64,000 nt of DNA from Chrysophaeum taylorii (GCA_029834535.1 JAQMWT010000322.1:496001-560000), one strand, 5' to 3'; shown: positions 1 through 10,525, counted from the first letter of the stretch. Program-made: numbers and translations. Notes: generated by a model not told the origin, from the sequence alone.

Positions 1-858
1 CCACTCACCCCACTCTCCTTCGAGCTCGTCGCTCTCACCTCCGCCAATCTAAGCCGCTTTTACCCGTACACGCCGCTAGCCTTTGCGTTCACTCTAAAAA
101 CCCCTGTAAGTTCACTTGGCCCCAGTAAGTTCACCTGGTCACTCCGCTCACCTAGTCCCAATCTCTAACCCCAGTAAGTTTACCTGGTCCCAGTAAGTTC
201 ACCTACAGTGCGCGTGTAGACGCCGGGAGGGGGCTTATCGGTATTGCGCAGCACGTGTGGTAGGGTGGAGTCGTCGACCAAGAAGAGGATATCCTCGGGG
301 TTGCCGATCGACAGAGAGCCACGTAGAGCTGGACGTGACAGAAGACGGGCTTCGCCAAGAGGACGCCGACCTCGCGGGGCGTCTGGCCCTGCCTCTTGGT
401 GATCGTTTGGCGTCGGCGGGCCTTAAGGGATACAGGTTGGAGGAGCCTCGGTGACAACGACACGATCGATCATGTATCTGGTACCGTTGCAGTGGCCGAG
501 CGACGGGTCGAGGTTGCGAAGACTTTAAGCTCGCGATCAAAGTCAGCATGCCGTTGGTTGTCAGGGAGTTCAAAACTCGACTCTTGAGAGCGAGGCGTCG
601 GCTTCCGACCCAACCTAGTCGGCCGAAAAGAACTCCGACGCCTCGTCTTCGGGAAAAAAAGGCCGCGGTCATGCGCGCGTTGTCAGCATCGACAACATCG
701 TTTCGACGGGGCGTGAGAATGGCGCGCTGAAAGAGCCGCCGCGGGTCGTGGAAACAGTCTGCGAGGTCGCCGTAGACGGCTTGGAGGATCACTGTCTGGC
801 TCTCGCGCCTACCTGATCCTTACTCTCGCGCCTACCTGATCCTTACCCTAAATCGAGG

Positions 859-898
<40 letters not shown>

Positions 899-916
899 TC
901 TGTCGATTAGTAGTTA
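1..916 (-). repeat. Dispersed ~1 kb Helitron-like repeat, copy A (cut by window edge)
   Basis: This is the first of five related copies (A 1-916, B 20039-21091, C 36168-37251 inverted, D 46234-about 47205, E 59683-60685). Complete copies run from ACAAGTGCAGGCC, through about ten degenerate AGTAAGTTCACC iterons, to GACAAACATCTGTCGATTAGTAGTTA. Copy A lacks roughly the first 140 bp because the window begins inside it. The minus strand encodes a decayed PIF1/Helitron-type helicase end: a block around QRAILTPRRNDVVDADN (about 792-670), then in other frames NGTRYMID-like and SQGQTPREVGVLL / QLYVALCR blocks. A (GACA)n tract lies at 862-897. The copy is noncoding now. Assignment to Helitrons rests on the helicase homology, not on canonical TC/CTRR ends. 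Confidence 0.75.
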
Positions 917-1109
917 AGAAGAAAAGTAGGCTTCGACTGGGAGGCCTCAAGGCGGAGAGATTTTCCGGGCCTGCTGGGGCGTCGGCGCGCCACGCGACGC
1001 AGTCCGACCAGAATCTGAAATCGTCGTAGATGGGATGGTAGAGGTCCGAGCGGCAGGAGACAGACAGAGTTCCTCCCGACGCGCGAAGTTAAAAAGCTCC
1101 CACAAAGAG

Positions 1110-1582
1110 CCAGGAAACCGTCTTTAATACGGGGCGGCGGTCGAACCGGAGGAGATCTAAGTGGCCCTCGACATCAATTTTAAGAAGGCCGATCTTTCCA
1201 GGGAGAAGAAGGTCGTCGAGGGTGCTAGCGTCGAAGACCCGCAAAGAAGTTTCGGTCGTCGCCAAAGGCTGCTCGAGAGACCCAAACGGGTTGCCGTAGC
1301 CGCTCTGGTCGCGGGTAAAACGGCACCCGTCCAGTCCTCGATGACTCGCTTGATAACGCGCGTCTCGAAATCATCTTGCCGGACTACCGCGAGGGGATTC
1401 GTCTCGACGGCCGCGACCATCGGGGCCTAGGCGACGCGCGCGACGGTACTGAGGTACGCGCCGACATTCGCGCCGACGTCGACCCCGAGGTCCGAAGGGG
1501 CAGCCTCCATCCTCCCCAAGACCCTCTCGGCCCGCTCGCCCCAAAACTCGCTCTCGCGTGGGAGGCATTATCGATGCTATCG
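1110..1582 (-). pseudogene. FkbM-type SAM-dependent methyltransferase relic
   Basis: On the minus strand, one frame from about 1582 down reads ESEFWGERAERVLGRM and then DLGVDVGANVGAYL, the glycine-rich SAM-binding motif of FkbM-family methyltransferases. An in-frame TAG follows (about 1430). Further down another frame gives GLLKIDVEGHLDLL (about 1185-1145), the second FkbM hallmark (LLKIDVEG). The two halves are in different frames and separated by stops, so the gene is dead. Its 5' side abuts the short repeat at 1581-1977, which may have truncated it, and its 3' side abuts helicase repeat copy A. The family methylates sugars and other small substrates; the substrate here cannot be told. Confidence 0.6.
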
Positions 1583-1977
1583 GCTAGCTTAGCTTCAGAC
1601 CTCTCCCGAGCATGGGAGCCGGGCCGGACCGGCAGGAGCCGGTACGGAATCACAGAGGAAAATCACGCAGTTGGGGCAGAGGCGAGGGACGAGGACGGAC
1701 TTGTTGATGGTGGACCGCCACTGCGCGCGGTCTTGTGCGAGGTCGTGCAAAAGCGTCGCAGGCCGCGGACGTGTTTTTCCACGAACAATCGACCTGTCCG
1801 TCGCGTTCTGCCCAACCGAGCGAACCCCATGATTCCCAGCGCGGACTTTTTTTCCGGGTGCTAACCGGCCAGCCCGGGAGGCGAGCAGGCACCGTCTCAC
1901 TCCGGGACGGCCGGGGCCGCCGCAGGGAGTACGCGTGTTAGGCGCCGTCCTCCATCGCAACCAACGGTTAGCGATCG
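1581..1977 (-). repeat. Short LINE-like 3'-end repeat, copy 1
   Basis: This is the reverse complement of 15534-15931, with a ~20-bp indel near 1830. Both copies start at the same point (CGATCGCTAACCGTTGG on the sense strand). Copy 2 ends in a (TTAG)n tail and copy 1 in a degenerate one (GCTAGCTTAGC). The sense strand translates to a stretch with TLLHDLAQDRAQWRS followed by LCPNCVIFLC, which resembles the C-terminal tail and finger of RTE/L2-type LINE proteins. A common start plus a simple-repeat tail fits a 5'-truncated LINE or a SINE-like derivative. The family assignment is inference. Confidence 0.55.
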
Positions 1978-2020
1978 CAGGGTAAGGGTGAGCTATCGGC
2001 TAGCCCCCCTAACTTTGAGG

Positions 2021-3439
2021 ATGAGGGTTTGTTGTTCTTGGTTGGGCGTCATCGTCGTCGTCGTGGTCTTCGTTTCGCTGCAGATGGTCACGCTCCGGCA
2101 CCCCGGTCCCGTAGAGCGCGAGCACGCGAGGCTCCAACGGCCAACTCAAGGCGTGCTGGAGCGCACCGCGCTGGTTGTCGTCGCGCACGATCGCGTCGAG
2201 TCGGTGCGAGTGTGCTTGTCGGGCGTCGTCGCGCTGCCCGAGTCGCGGCGGCTCGCGGCTCTGGCGGTGTCGGTCGACGCGCCCGGCGCGTTCGAGGCCA
2301 TCGAGGCAGTCGCGCGCGATGTGGCGCCGAGCGCGCGGGTGTGGCGTCACGCGTACGCGAGACGCGTCGCGGGCAAGTTTGGCGGCACGGCGCTCGCGCG
2401 CGTCAGCGAGCACGTGTTCGCGGCCGTCGAGGCGGGGTTTTCCGAGACCGGGGCGAACTGGACGATCGTGCTCGAGGACGACCTGCGCGTTGCTGGGGAC
2501 TTTTTTCGCGTCTTTGAACTAGGAGCGACGGCGCGCGACGCGTGGTGCGCGAGCGCCTGGAACGATAACGCCGCGAGAGGGGGGTCCTGGCGGCCCGAGG
2601 CGTTTCAGCGGACGCAGTACTTTCCAGGGCTGGGGTGGATGGTGTCGCGGCGCGTCTGGGCCGAGCTCCGCGCGGTATGGCCCCCCGCGCCGACGACGGG
2701 CTGGGATCACTGGATCCGCGCGGCCTCGCCCGCGCGACGCGGCGTCTGCGTTTTTCCGGAAGTACCCCGCGTCCGTCACGCCCGCACGCCCCGCTCCGTC
2801 AACGTCGGTGCTGCCCAGGCGATCGAGCTCGAACGCTTTGAATTTTGGGATGCCCCCCCCGGGACGCCGTCGCCGCTCCTTCCGCCAGAGCCGAGAGACG
2901 TCTACGACGCCCGCTTGGCCCAAAACGTCCGCGACGCGACAACCCACCTCGTCGTTGCCGACATCCCTGCCGACCTCCCCGCGCTCTCCGCGTCTCTCGG
3001 CCTCTGGCCGACCGATCTCCGAGGGGACTATCGCGGACTCGTCGTCGCGAGGCGCCCGTTCAACCAGACCGTCCTCGTGGCCGACGATCGTCGCTGCGAC
3101 TTCCTCCCATCCACCCTCCGCCGCCTTCTTCCCGCCGCGGCGCGCTTCATCCCCGCGGCCCGGGCCCAATCCTGCGACGACGCCTGTGGTGGCGAGCACC
3201 ACCTTCGCTGCCGAGATGACCTCCTCCCGTTCGCCGACGACTGCGACGTGCTCAAAGCCCACTTCCCCTGCGAGGCCGGCTGCGGCCACCAGATCGGCCC
3301 CGACCTCCCGGTCTACGTCGACGACCCCGCTCAGCCGACGCACCGCCAGTGTCTCCTCGCCAACCGCGGCGGCGTTCGACCGACCTGCGCCGCCAAACAC
3401 CAGTCCACTTCCCGCCTCTGCGTCTGTTCTCCATCATGA
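2021..3439 (+). CDS. GT13 family glycosyltransferase (GnT-I / MGAT1-like) with Cys-rich C-terminal domain
   Basis: GnT-I transfers GlcNAc from UDP-GlcNAc to the alpha-1,3 mannose of N-glycans in the Golgi. The open frame starts upstream at a GTG (1988), but the ATG at 2021 directly precedes a hydrophobic segment (residues ~5-24), giving the expected type II membrane topology; about 472 aa. GT13 hallmarks follow in order: VLEDDL (metal-binding EDD, ~2468-2485), SAWNDN, FPGLGWM, WDHW and a PEVPRVRH segment. The last ~90 residues (about 3165-3435) are Cys-rich and end RLCVC, resembling the C-terminal Cys module of MGAT5-type enzymes and not the normal GnT-I end. No introns are seen. It is unrelated in composition to the transposons to the left. 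Confidence 0.85.
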   Translation: MRVCCSWLGVIVVVVVFVSLQMVTLRHPGPVEREHARLQRPTQGVLERTALVVVAHDRVESVRVCLSGVVALPESRRLAALAVSVDAPGAFEAIEAVARDVAPSARVWRHAYARRVAGKFGGTALARVSEHVFAAVEAGFSETGANWTIVLEDDLRVAGDFFRVFELGATARDAWCASAWNDNAARGGSWRPEAFQRTQYFPGLGWMVSRRVWAELRAVWPPAPTTGWDHWIRAASPARRGVCVFPEVPRVRHARTPRSVNVGAAQAIELERFEFWDAPPGTPSPLLPPEPRDVYDARLAQNVRDATTHLVVADIPADLPALSASLGLWPTDLRGDYRGLVVARRPFNQTVLVADDRRCDFLPSTLRRLLPAAARFIPAARAQSCDDACGGEHHLRCRDDLLPFADDCDVLKAHFPCEAGCGHQIGPDLPVYVDDPAQPTHRQCLLANRGGVRPTCAAKHQSTSRLCVCSPS

Positions 3440-3472
3440 CTAAAATTTATTTATTATTCTGAGGATTTTTGA

Positions 3473-4573
3473 TTACCACGGAAAGTCGGGGTCCTGACCA
3501 AAGGCGAGGACGGTGCGCCCGGCCGCCTGGAGGCGCATCTGGCAGCGGAGGTCGTGGTCGGGGGTAAAGGGCGGGGCGAGATATCGGCGAAACGCGTCGG
3601 CGTAGGAGTCGGCGTCGAGGGCATGGAGGTCGCGGAGTGCCGCCGCAAGGACATCGGCGTGGTCGGCGGGAAGGAAGGGGGTCTCGTAGACCCCCAGGAT
3701 TGACGCGTATCGGGCCCGAAGCGCGGGGGGCGGGAGATGGGCCCACAACCAGGCGGCGTAGCCGTCGTAGGAGACTCGCGGGTGCTGCCGCGCGAAGGGC
3801 GGCCACAGCTCAAAATCATCGGAGGACCGGAGGGCGTCGTAGGCTTCGACGGCTCGAGCGAGACGGCCGTCGATTTGGTCGAAGAGTTCGCGCGATCGCT
3901 TAACCGCGGCCGTGCCCGGTTCCGGGGGGACAAAGTGCGAGACCAATCGAAGGTCGACGCGCGCGAAGTCCATCAGGAAATGCGACGCATGCTCGAGGGG
4001 CCGCAGCCAGAAATTCGCCCCGTATGTCCGAAAGAGTTCCTCGCCGCTCGCGACGTCGCGCGTCGCGCGCAGACCCTGCAGCCGCGTCCGCTCGCGGCCG
4101 CCCACCTCGATAACCTCGCTGCCCGCCGCGAAAAAGACCTCCACATTCGCCCGCTCGCACGACTCGCGCACGTACTGGGTGACCAGATCAGCGCCGTCGG
4201 TCCGCGCGACCGACGGAATCGCCGCGCCGTCGTTCACTACGTGCGCGACGCCGTCAAGGTCCGGCGATCGCCGCCGCCGGTCGGCGAGCTCGAAACCGCC
4301 GTAAGCGTCGTGCCACTCGAAGTAGTTCGACAAGTACGTGTTGCTCGCGCTCACCTCCTCCTCGCTCAGCGAGAACTCGAGCCACGTCAGCGTTTCCCCG
4401 GCCGCGACGTCCCGCGTGGCGAATACGCCGTCCCCAGCCCCCGGTATACTCGAGGGCCCGACGCGCACCTTGGGATCCGCAAGGAGGCTAGCCGTGTCGA
4501 GGTCTTGGACGAGCGCGTGCCGAGCCCAGCGTCCTGGCCGACAGGAACCGACGATCAAGTTGAGGACCCGCAT
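3473..4573 (-). CDS. SET-domain protein (putative lysine methyltransferase)
   Basis: This is a 366-aa protein. The N-terminal half carries a split SET domain: IPGAGDGVFATRDVAAGE (SET-N, residues ~42-59), VNDGA (~112) in place of the usual NH.C, NVEVFFAAG (~143) and LRATRDVASGEELFRTYG (~167-184), the SET-C part with the conserved Tyr. A C-terminal helical region of about 180 residues may be a Rubisco-LSMT-like substrate domain, which is inference. SET proteins transfer methyl groups from SAM to lysine; the target is unknown. The NHS/NHC motif is replaced by NDGA, so activity is uncertain. The stop lies 34 bp from the convergent GT13 gene, and the gene is divergent from peroxiredoxin. Confidence 0.8.
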   Translation of the reverse strand: MRVLNLIVGSCRPGRWARHALVQDLDTASLLADPKVRVGPSSIPGAGDGVFATRDVAAGETLTWLEFSLSEEEVSASNTYLSNYFEWHDAYGGFELADRRRRSPDLDGVAHVVNDGAAIPSVARTDGADLVTQYVRESCERANVEVFFAAGSEVIEVGGRERTRLQGLRATRDVASGEELFRTYGANFWLRPLEHASHFLMDFARVDLRLVSHFVPPEPGTAAVKRSRELFDQIDGRLARAVEAYDALRSSDDFELWPPFARQHPRVSYDGYAAWLWAHLPPPALRARYASILGVYETPFLPADHADVLAAALRDLHALDADSYADAFRRYLAPPFTPDHDLRCQMRLQAAGRTVLAFGQDPDFPW

Positions 4574-5014
4574 CTGTGACGCTTACCCTTCGACCCTATC
4601 GCGACGACTCGAGGAGCCCTTGCGCTTCGGCGGCGCCACAAAAGACCGCGGCTCGAAGAAAAATAACAATAATATGCAAGGCCCGCCGGCAGTAGGTAGT
4701 CACGAGAAAGCAACAACGCAAGCCAAGACGAGATAGTTCGCGTGGCTCTCCCGATGACCTCGCCGTTCGACGACGAAAAACCTACTTTACTCCCCGTTCG
4801 TGACGAAGACGATCGTTCTCTGGGTAAGCGGTCGGCCCCATGCTGTCGACAGTGACGACCTCGCCGTCGATCGCTTGCTTCTCGGGGAGACCGTCCAACA
4901 ACAACAAGACGAACACAGCAAAACACCAAAAGGCGGGAACTACTAGTCTACGGGGCCTTGTCGGAAGTTTTGTTAATTAACTAACCACCCTCCTGACGCC
5001 TCCAGAGAAAAGAG
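4574..5014. promoter_or_regulatory. Divergent intergenic region between SET and peroxiredoxin genes
   Basis: This 441-bp stretch must hold both promoters. A short AT-rich run (TTTTGTTAATTAACTAACC, 4967-4985) lies about 30-50 bp before the peroxiredoxin ATG. No clear TATA box or other motif is recognisable. Open frames here look random. Confidence 0.4.
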
Positions 5015-5572
5015 ATGTTCTCGAGCGTCGCAAGAAAGGTCGTAAAGATCCGCGCGGCGCGGCGCGGGATATGCGCCATCGGCACCAAGCTGAGTGGCGT
5101 TACGTTGCAGCCTGCCCGTTCGTGGGACGACGGGGCCGCCGATGGGTTCGCGGGAAAGTCGCTCGCCGAGGTGTTCGGAGGCAAGAAAGTTGTGCTGTTC
5201 GCGCTTCCCGGCGCTTTCACGGGGGTGTGCGAGCTGGGGCACGTGCCGAGTTTCGCCAAGAACGTGGAAGCATTCAAAAGCAAGGGCGTCGACGACATCG
5301 TGTGTGTCTCAGTCAACGATCCGTACACTATGCACGCGTGGTCAAAGCTCATGGGCGCGGATGGAATCTCCTTCTATGGCGACACCGAAGCCAAGTTCAC
5401 CGAGCTTGTCGGCGAGACGCGCGACCTCAACGTCGCCGCGCTCGGCCCCGGTCTGCGCTCCAACCGGTACTCTCTCCTCCTGGACGACGGCGTCGTCGTC
5501 CAAGCCTTCGTCGAGGATTCGCCGGGCGACCTCAAGGTCTCCGATGGGGACACGATGCTCGCCGCCCTCTAA
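5015..5572 (+). CDS. PRX5: Atypical 2-Cys peroxiredoxin, PRX5 / type II
   Basis: PRX5-type enzymes reduce H2O2 and alkyl hydroperoxides using thioredoxin or glutaredoxin. The protein has 185 aa. The catalytic motif PGAFTGVC ends at the peroxidatic Cys72 (family PGAFTPTC). VNDPYTMHAW follows as in type II enzymes, with a second Cys near residue 97 (DDIVCVSVNDP) and the conserved Arg in RSNRYSLLLDDG. The first ~25 residues are basic and Ser/Ala-rich without acids, consistent with a mitochondrial presequence. The C-terminal stretch normally holding the resolving Cys (DGxxCTVS) ends in DTMLAAL with no Cys, so resolution may depend on glutathione or thioredoxin. No introns are seen. Confidence 0.9.
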   Translation: MFSSVARKVVKIRAARRGICAIGTKLSGVTLQPARSWDDGAADGFAGKSLAEVFGGKKVVLFALPGAFTGVCELGHVPSFAKNVEAFKSKGVDDIVCVSVNDPYTMHAWSKLMGADGISFYGDTEAKFTELVGETRDLNVAALGPGLRSNRYSLLLDDGVVVQAFVEDSPGDLKVSDGDTMLAAL

Positions 5573-7105
5573 GCGAACGCCCCTCAGGCTCTCCTCTCCG
5601 CGGCATCTTCGTGGCGACATTCATTCATTCGGAGCATGTATTGCAGACGGGCGCGTAATTTTTTTTAATAAGCTCGCCCTCTTCGAACTGTGTCTCCGAT
5701 CGCAGCAGCAATATGGCGCAAATCTTGATGCCGGGTAGTCAAGTCCAAGGGGCCTCGTGCTGTGCTCGGTTGTATACAGCTACGACTGGCTGACTGGTAA
5801 CGAGCGGGGATTTTGGACACCGCGACGATTTTATGAGACGGACCTGTCCGAAATTCGGCGTCCAATGACAAAAACACTGGGGTTGCGCGAGGAAGCTGTA
5901 CGCCACCATTGTCTCGGGTGAATGGGGCAAAGTCGAGCTGCATATTGGGTCCGGGACGCACGTGCGTAGATTGAATTGAAATACTGGTGGCCAGTTCGAA
6001 GCCCAAATCGAGCCAGCGCGCCTGGCGCATTGCGTGTTAGGGTATAGGAGCGACGCGAATGGTCTTCGTCGTATCTTAGCGGGACGTTTGCGGATACCTT
6101 ATGCCGTAGCGCGAAACACCGCGTTGGAGGCCCCGATTGGGTGGCGTTGCTTTCGTTGCCACCGTAAAGGATCGAGTCGGCAGTTGAGCTTGAGTGGAAG
6201 GGATCGTGGGCTGACCTGGGATCACCACTTCCTTCCTGGATGGTGTCCTTGTTAACAATGTATTTTTCATAGAATCACACTAGGAGAAAATGTGCGGCTG
6301 AACGACGGGGAGTTTTTGATGTGATAATAAACGGGAACTAAATTGGCAGAAGCGTGCCATAGATTGGCCGATTTTCGGGTTAGAAATGGTGTTTCCGGGT
6401 GAGCAGGAGACTGCTGCAAAGGGCACTAATCTCAAGAGACTCGAAACACCTCTCGAAAAAGGTGGGGCCGTATGGCACGCGGATCATCATGGCCCCGTCG
6501 GCTGTGATGGTGCCAGTGCATCATGATGCAACCGAGTTCGGTTGGGAGCCAAGCACGGAGGCCTGTGCTGAAATGTCGGATGAATTTGGCGAGGTTATTT
6601 TGACGATACGATGACGCAAGACAATGGCCGCGACAACACACCACTTAAGTGCCCTTGTTAAGAACAAGAGCGCTGGGTAGTCGATGCTGCCCATGGCGAC
6701 CAGGAAGTAAAGGCCGGACATACTCGCCCATCCCTTTGGTGAAAGCCGTATAGAACGCACACCCCCTCATCATAACTGCCAAATTTCAAACAGCAACGGA
6801 ACTATGTCCTTCACAGTGGACCTGAATTAGGGTTTGGCTATGAATGTGACGGCACGGACTCCAATAATCCAGATACACCCGACGCCCCACCAGGTCCCCC
6901 ACGTTGTCGCCACATCCACCAGAAGAGCTGCGGTCTCGGAGGGGGCGCAAGGTAGAGGAGAAGAAGTGAGAGCGCGCTCAACGCGAATGAATAGACGGTA
7001 ATAAGTCTCTTTTCTAGATTAGGAGACAAGAAGGATTATAGATAGCCTTGGGGTGCGTAAAACTTTCGGAGTGCGAACTTGGTGTATAAACAATGCCTCG
7101 GAGTT
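5573..7105. other. Intergenic region without recognisable gene
   Basis: About 1.5 kb of lower-GC sequence lies between peroxiredoxin and sedolisin 1. A T-run at 5659-5667 just after peroxiredoxin could belong to its 3' end. Short frames on both strands (for example 6838-7029 minus, with a hydrophobic Leu-rich stretch) match no family I recognise. No repeats shared with the rest of the window were noticed. Confidence 0.4.
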
Positions 7106-8903
7106 TTAGTACGAGAGCGCGAACTCCTCGAGCTTGGAATAGATGATGGTGCCGTAGCCCGTCGCGGCATCCCAGCCTTCCTCCGCAGTGAAGCCGCCCG
7201 AGTAGCCACCGTCAGTGGTTCCGGAAGTGACGTCGTTGAAGCAGCCGCCAGCCTCACCCGCGGCGTAGAGCATGGGGTTGAGGAAGCCGAGGGAGGACTT
7301 GCCGGCGGAGAGGCGCGCATCGTTGATCTGGGCAATGATAGCCGCAACCACGGGGGAGGCAGCGGACGTGCCGGACACGCCGCCGTAAGTGCCATCCTTG
7401 TACGAGATGAGGTACGGGTTGACCTCGCCGGCGAGGGCCGAAAGGTCCGGGTAGCCGCGGCCATCGGCGTTGTAGAAGGAGGAGCTGGGGAGATCGTCGG
7501 TCTTAAGGTAGGCCGAAACCTCGTCGGTCTGCCACGAGGCAGTGTCGAACTCGTCAGAGAAGCCCGAGCCGCCGTCTTCCCACGCCGTCTCGTCGCCGAT
7601 GGTGGACTTGGTGACGAAATCAGTGCCGCCGACGGCGGTAACCTACACGACGGGTGAAAAAAAAAAAACCTTGTTCTCACGTAAGGGGATCCCGCGGGGA
7701 AGTCGGGGTGGTACTCTGTGCCGAGGCCCTCGCCTGCGAAAAGACGTCACCAACGAAGATAAAACGTCGCGACTCACGGCCCCAGACGCCCTGGTCGCCC
7801 GCGGCGAAAATGATGGAGATGCCCTGGGCGCCGTTTTTCATAAAGGCCGTGTTGACCGACTCCATAAACGAAGAGCTCGTTTGCTGCGCCTCGTCGTTGC
7901 CGTACGACACGGAGATTACGAGAGGAGGATCGTCAGCGTCAGAGAGAGTCGAGGCGAGGTCGAGAAGGCTGTAGGAGGTCGAGTAGTAGACCTGGAGCGG
8001 GATGGCGCCAGCAATCGCACCGACGTACTCGATGTCGAGCAGGCTCTCGATGCACGGCTCGAGGCCGAACGAGCAATAGCTGTCCGAGTTGCCGCCGACA
8101 GTCTTGGATACGGTGACCGTCTGGCTAAGCCCGCAGAGTTCCGAGAAGTCCTCGAGATCGGTATCATCGTAGTACTCCTCCTCGAATTCCGCGACGGCGA
8201 TCGAGTTGCCGCTCGCGTACGAAGTCTTCGGGAAAGCAAAGCCGTACCGAGCCGCGAGGACCGACGGGTTCACGTACGCCGAGTAACGCGACCCGCACGC
8301 CGACCACTCCGAGGAAGCACTCGTGCTGACGGTGAGGTTGGTGACGGGCGTGACCTCGGCGAACCGCATGCGCGGGAACCGCACGAGCTCGCCGACGACG
8401 CTGACGTGGCGCGCGACGCGGGTAGGGAGCGAGTACGGCTCGACGGCGCGCACGATGTCAACCTTGGTGTACTTGGCGTGCGTGTGGTGGAAGAGACGGG
8501 TCTCGAGAGCACGCTCGACGGCGCCCGCGGGGACCTTGACCTTCACGACCGACTTGTGCTTGATGACGTGCACGTCGCTCGCCCCGAGGTCGTTCACAAC
8601 AAAGTCGAGGACGACGTCGATCGCCTCCCTCGATGGCGAAAGCTTCTCGACGACCTCCTCCGGAGAGAGCCACTTGGCATACCGGGGGCTCCCCGGCGTC
8701 GAAAGCTCGAGGAGCTCCTTTTCGAAGTTGCGGATATCCTCCTTGTCGTGCTTGAGCCAGAACTCGATCGCGAGCTTCTCGGACTCCTCGACGCGCGCGC
8801 CCACCTTCCAGTTCGCCGACGAGAACTTCTTTACGTCCTCCTCCATCTGCGTGCGGAAGGCCAGCACGCCGCTAGCGACGACCAACAACTTACTCATCAA
8901 CAT
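7106..8903 (-). CDS. Sedolisin (S53) serine-carboxyl peptidase, copy 1
   Basis: Sedolisins are secreted or lysosomal proteases active at acid pH. Three exons: 8903-7778, 7733-7681 and 7642-7106, giving about 571 aa. Both introns (7777-7734, 44 nt; 7680-7643, 38 nt) begin GTGAG and end AG. Splicing restores GVWG-R-EGLGTEYHPDFPAGSPYVTAVGG, the conserved S53 core. The order is: signal peptide (~1-17), pro-domain, catalytic Glu/Asp in ESLLDIEY, oxyanion Asp in FAAGDQG, nucleophile Ser in SGTSAASP, and a C-terminal Ca2+-site region GWDAATGYG. All catalytic residues are present, so the gene should be active. It has a close paralogue at 31818-33615; sequence outside the coding region diverges at once. 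Confidence 0.92.
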
Positions 8904-9009
8904 GCTTGCCTTGACTACTACCTAGGTTACTGAATAGGTGCAGTACTAGGACCTGAAATTGTAAACACCCAATCAAAGTTTCTCTAGGTTAAGGATTACG
9001 GCTGGTACT

Positions 9010-9690
9010 TGAAGGCATGTTATACACCGGTTGTAAACCGGTTCTCACTTTTTTCCGCGTCCACAGTCCACAGAGTTGACACAGAAAACGCTCAGAAAAA
9101 AATGTAGGGCGTCAATTTGCGGTCAGGGAACTTTTTCTCTTTTGTGCCACGGCTGGCTGCCTCCTATCGACGTTGCACAAAAACCGTTGACCATAATAGT
9201 GACCAGGGCGGCCCAAGAGTGTGGTGGCGACTGCGTGATCACAACGCATAAGGGCGACGACACGTTCGAATGGAAATGCGCGGCACGCGGCTGCACGCAC
9301 TCACGCACGGCCAACTGTCTTAAGTCAGCTCAATGGGCTGAGCGGGCGTCCTCGCCATGTTCGCCTCGTCGACGTCAAGAAGACATGGAAGCAAAAGGAA
9401 ATGACTTCTATTGCCTCCGGCTTGGCCGTCCACGGCGCTGCCCGGTTCCTCCTGCTCGCCCCTCGCCTCCGACTCGATGGCCTCGCCGCCCAGTCCGCCG
9501 AGCGCTGCTGCACGGCCCACAAGGTCGTCCACACCAAGGCCCGACACTCCCTCCACACCAAGACCGTTCACCAGCTCCTCTTCACCTACAACAACCTTAG
9601 CCCCGCCCGCACGCCGCTACAGGTACTGGGACCGGGGGCAAGAGGGGTTGAGCTGACGTGGTGGTACGAAACCTAACCCCCCCCAATTTA
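9010..9690 (+). pseudogene. hAT transposase relic, copy 1
   Basis: A BED-type zinc finger fragment (FEWKCAARGCTHSRTA, about 9268-9315) is followed, in another frame from about 9470, by a hAT dimerisation segment with QSAERCC, HTKARHSLHTKTVHQLLFTY and NNL. The same two blocks, better kept, occur in the hAT element at 37354-38836, aligning as QSA..ER.C..HK..HTK.R..L. Most of the RNase-H-like catalytic core is missing, so this is an internally deleted relic. Its ends could not be defined. It lies between sedolisin 1 and the Copia-1 LTR. Confidence 0.6.
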
Positions 9691-9869
9691 CGTGTCAGTT
9701 TTTTTTCCGATTTACGCCTCCAGAGAGTTGACTCATAATATGCGCGACGCTCTGGAGCTCTTCGCACCTTTCTCATACTCCATCATCATGAGGGTTTTCT
9801 CTCCGAATTAATACGGCTTCCCCTCATGCTTACCCTTCTTCCCCTTCCGCATTCCATTCATTCTAGATA

Positions 9870-10129
9870 TGAGATATCATCTAGAGCTTCTCTTCTGACA
9901 AGGAGAAATCCACCAGGTGCGTGCCGTAAGGTCCAGAGTCTTTTGCTTAATTAGCAGGAGCTCTGTCCCTCGTTGTCAGTGTGAAAGCTTCTACGGGACT
10001 TAATGTCCCTGGGGAAGTTAGGAGCTAATTCCTGCCTTGTGTAGTAACACGTGACATGCGGAATGGTCTATTGCACCTAAGACCGCACGCGGTCTCTACC
10101 ATATACCCGGAGAGGGTCAAATCTCTCCA
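9870..10129 (+). repeat. Probable 5' LTR of Copia-1
   Basis: The right end (CTCTCCA, 10129) is fixed by the primer-binding site that follows directly. The left end is placed at a TG (9870) giving TGAGA...TCTCCA ends, which is a guess because the matching 3' LTR is absent. A related LTR fragment in the opposite orientation lies at 54420-54640 and shares the blocks GCGGAATGGTCTA and CCTAAGACCGCACGCGGTC. Confidence 0.5.
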
Positions 10130-10146
10130 GGCTATGGGCCCAGAGC
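10130..10146 (+). promoter_or_regulatory. Copia-1 primer-binding site (half-tRNA type)
   Basis: GGCTATGGGCCCAGAGC directly follows the LTR. It is close to the complement of the anticodon stem-loop of initiator Met tRNA (CTGGGCCCATAACC). This is the mode known for Drosophila copia and yeast Ty5, which prime from a tRNA-iMet half. Confidence 0.55.
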
Positions 10147-10525
10147 GCGTAGGTGTGTTAGTCCAATTGTTTTGTGCGTTTAATGAAGTGATCAGTTCAT
10201 GCCTGATTACGAGTACGATACGACAATTGTGTTTGGCGTTGGTCTACTGTACATATTTGTTATGTGACGGTGCGTGCCCACCAGTTAAAAAGTTCGTGAC
10301 CGAGTTGGGTCGGTCATTGGACACGTGCACTTACATGATGCAATAAAACTAATTTTTTTTTCTATCGCATGCTGCGGAAACATGCGCGGGTTCTTTCCTA
10401 CATTCCCAACCCAGGACTGTCTGACAGGGAAGTAAGTATTGCCTATCAGTCTCAGGTCACCATGCTTAACTGGCATGTTGATTTGTTCGGTTCTGTAAAT
10501 AAGCCCACGCTTTAAAGATAGCGTA

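Noticed and set aside
2519-3400. Minus-strand 293-codon frame over the GT13 gene
   Set aside because: Antisense shadow; the plus strand carries recognisable GT13 motifs and a membrane anchor.
4555-4929. Minus-strand 124-codon frame upstream of the SET gene
   Set aside because: No domain, overlaps the divergent promoter region, and the SET start is well placed downstream.
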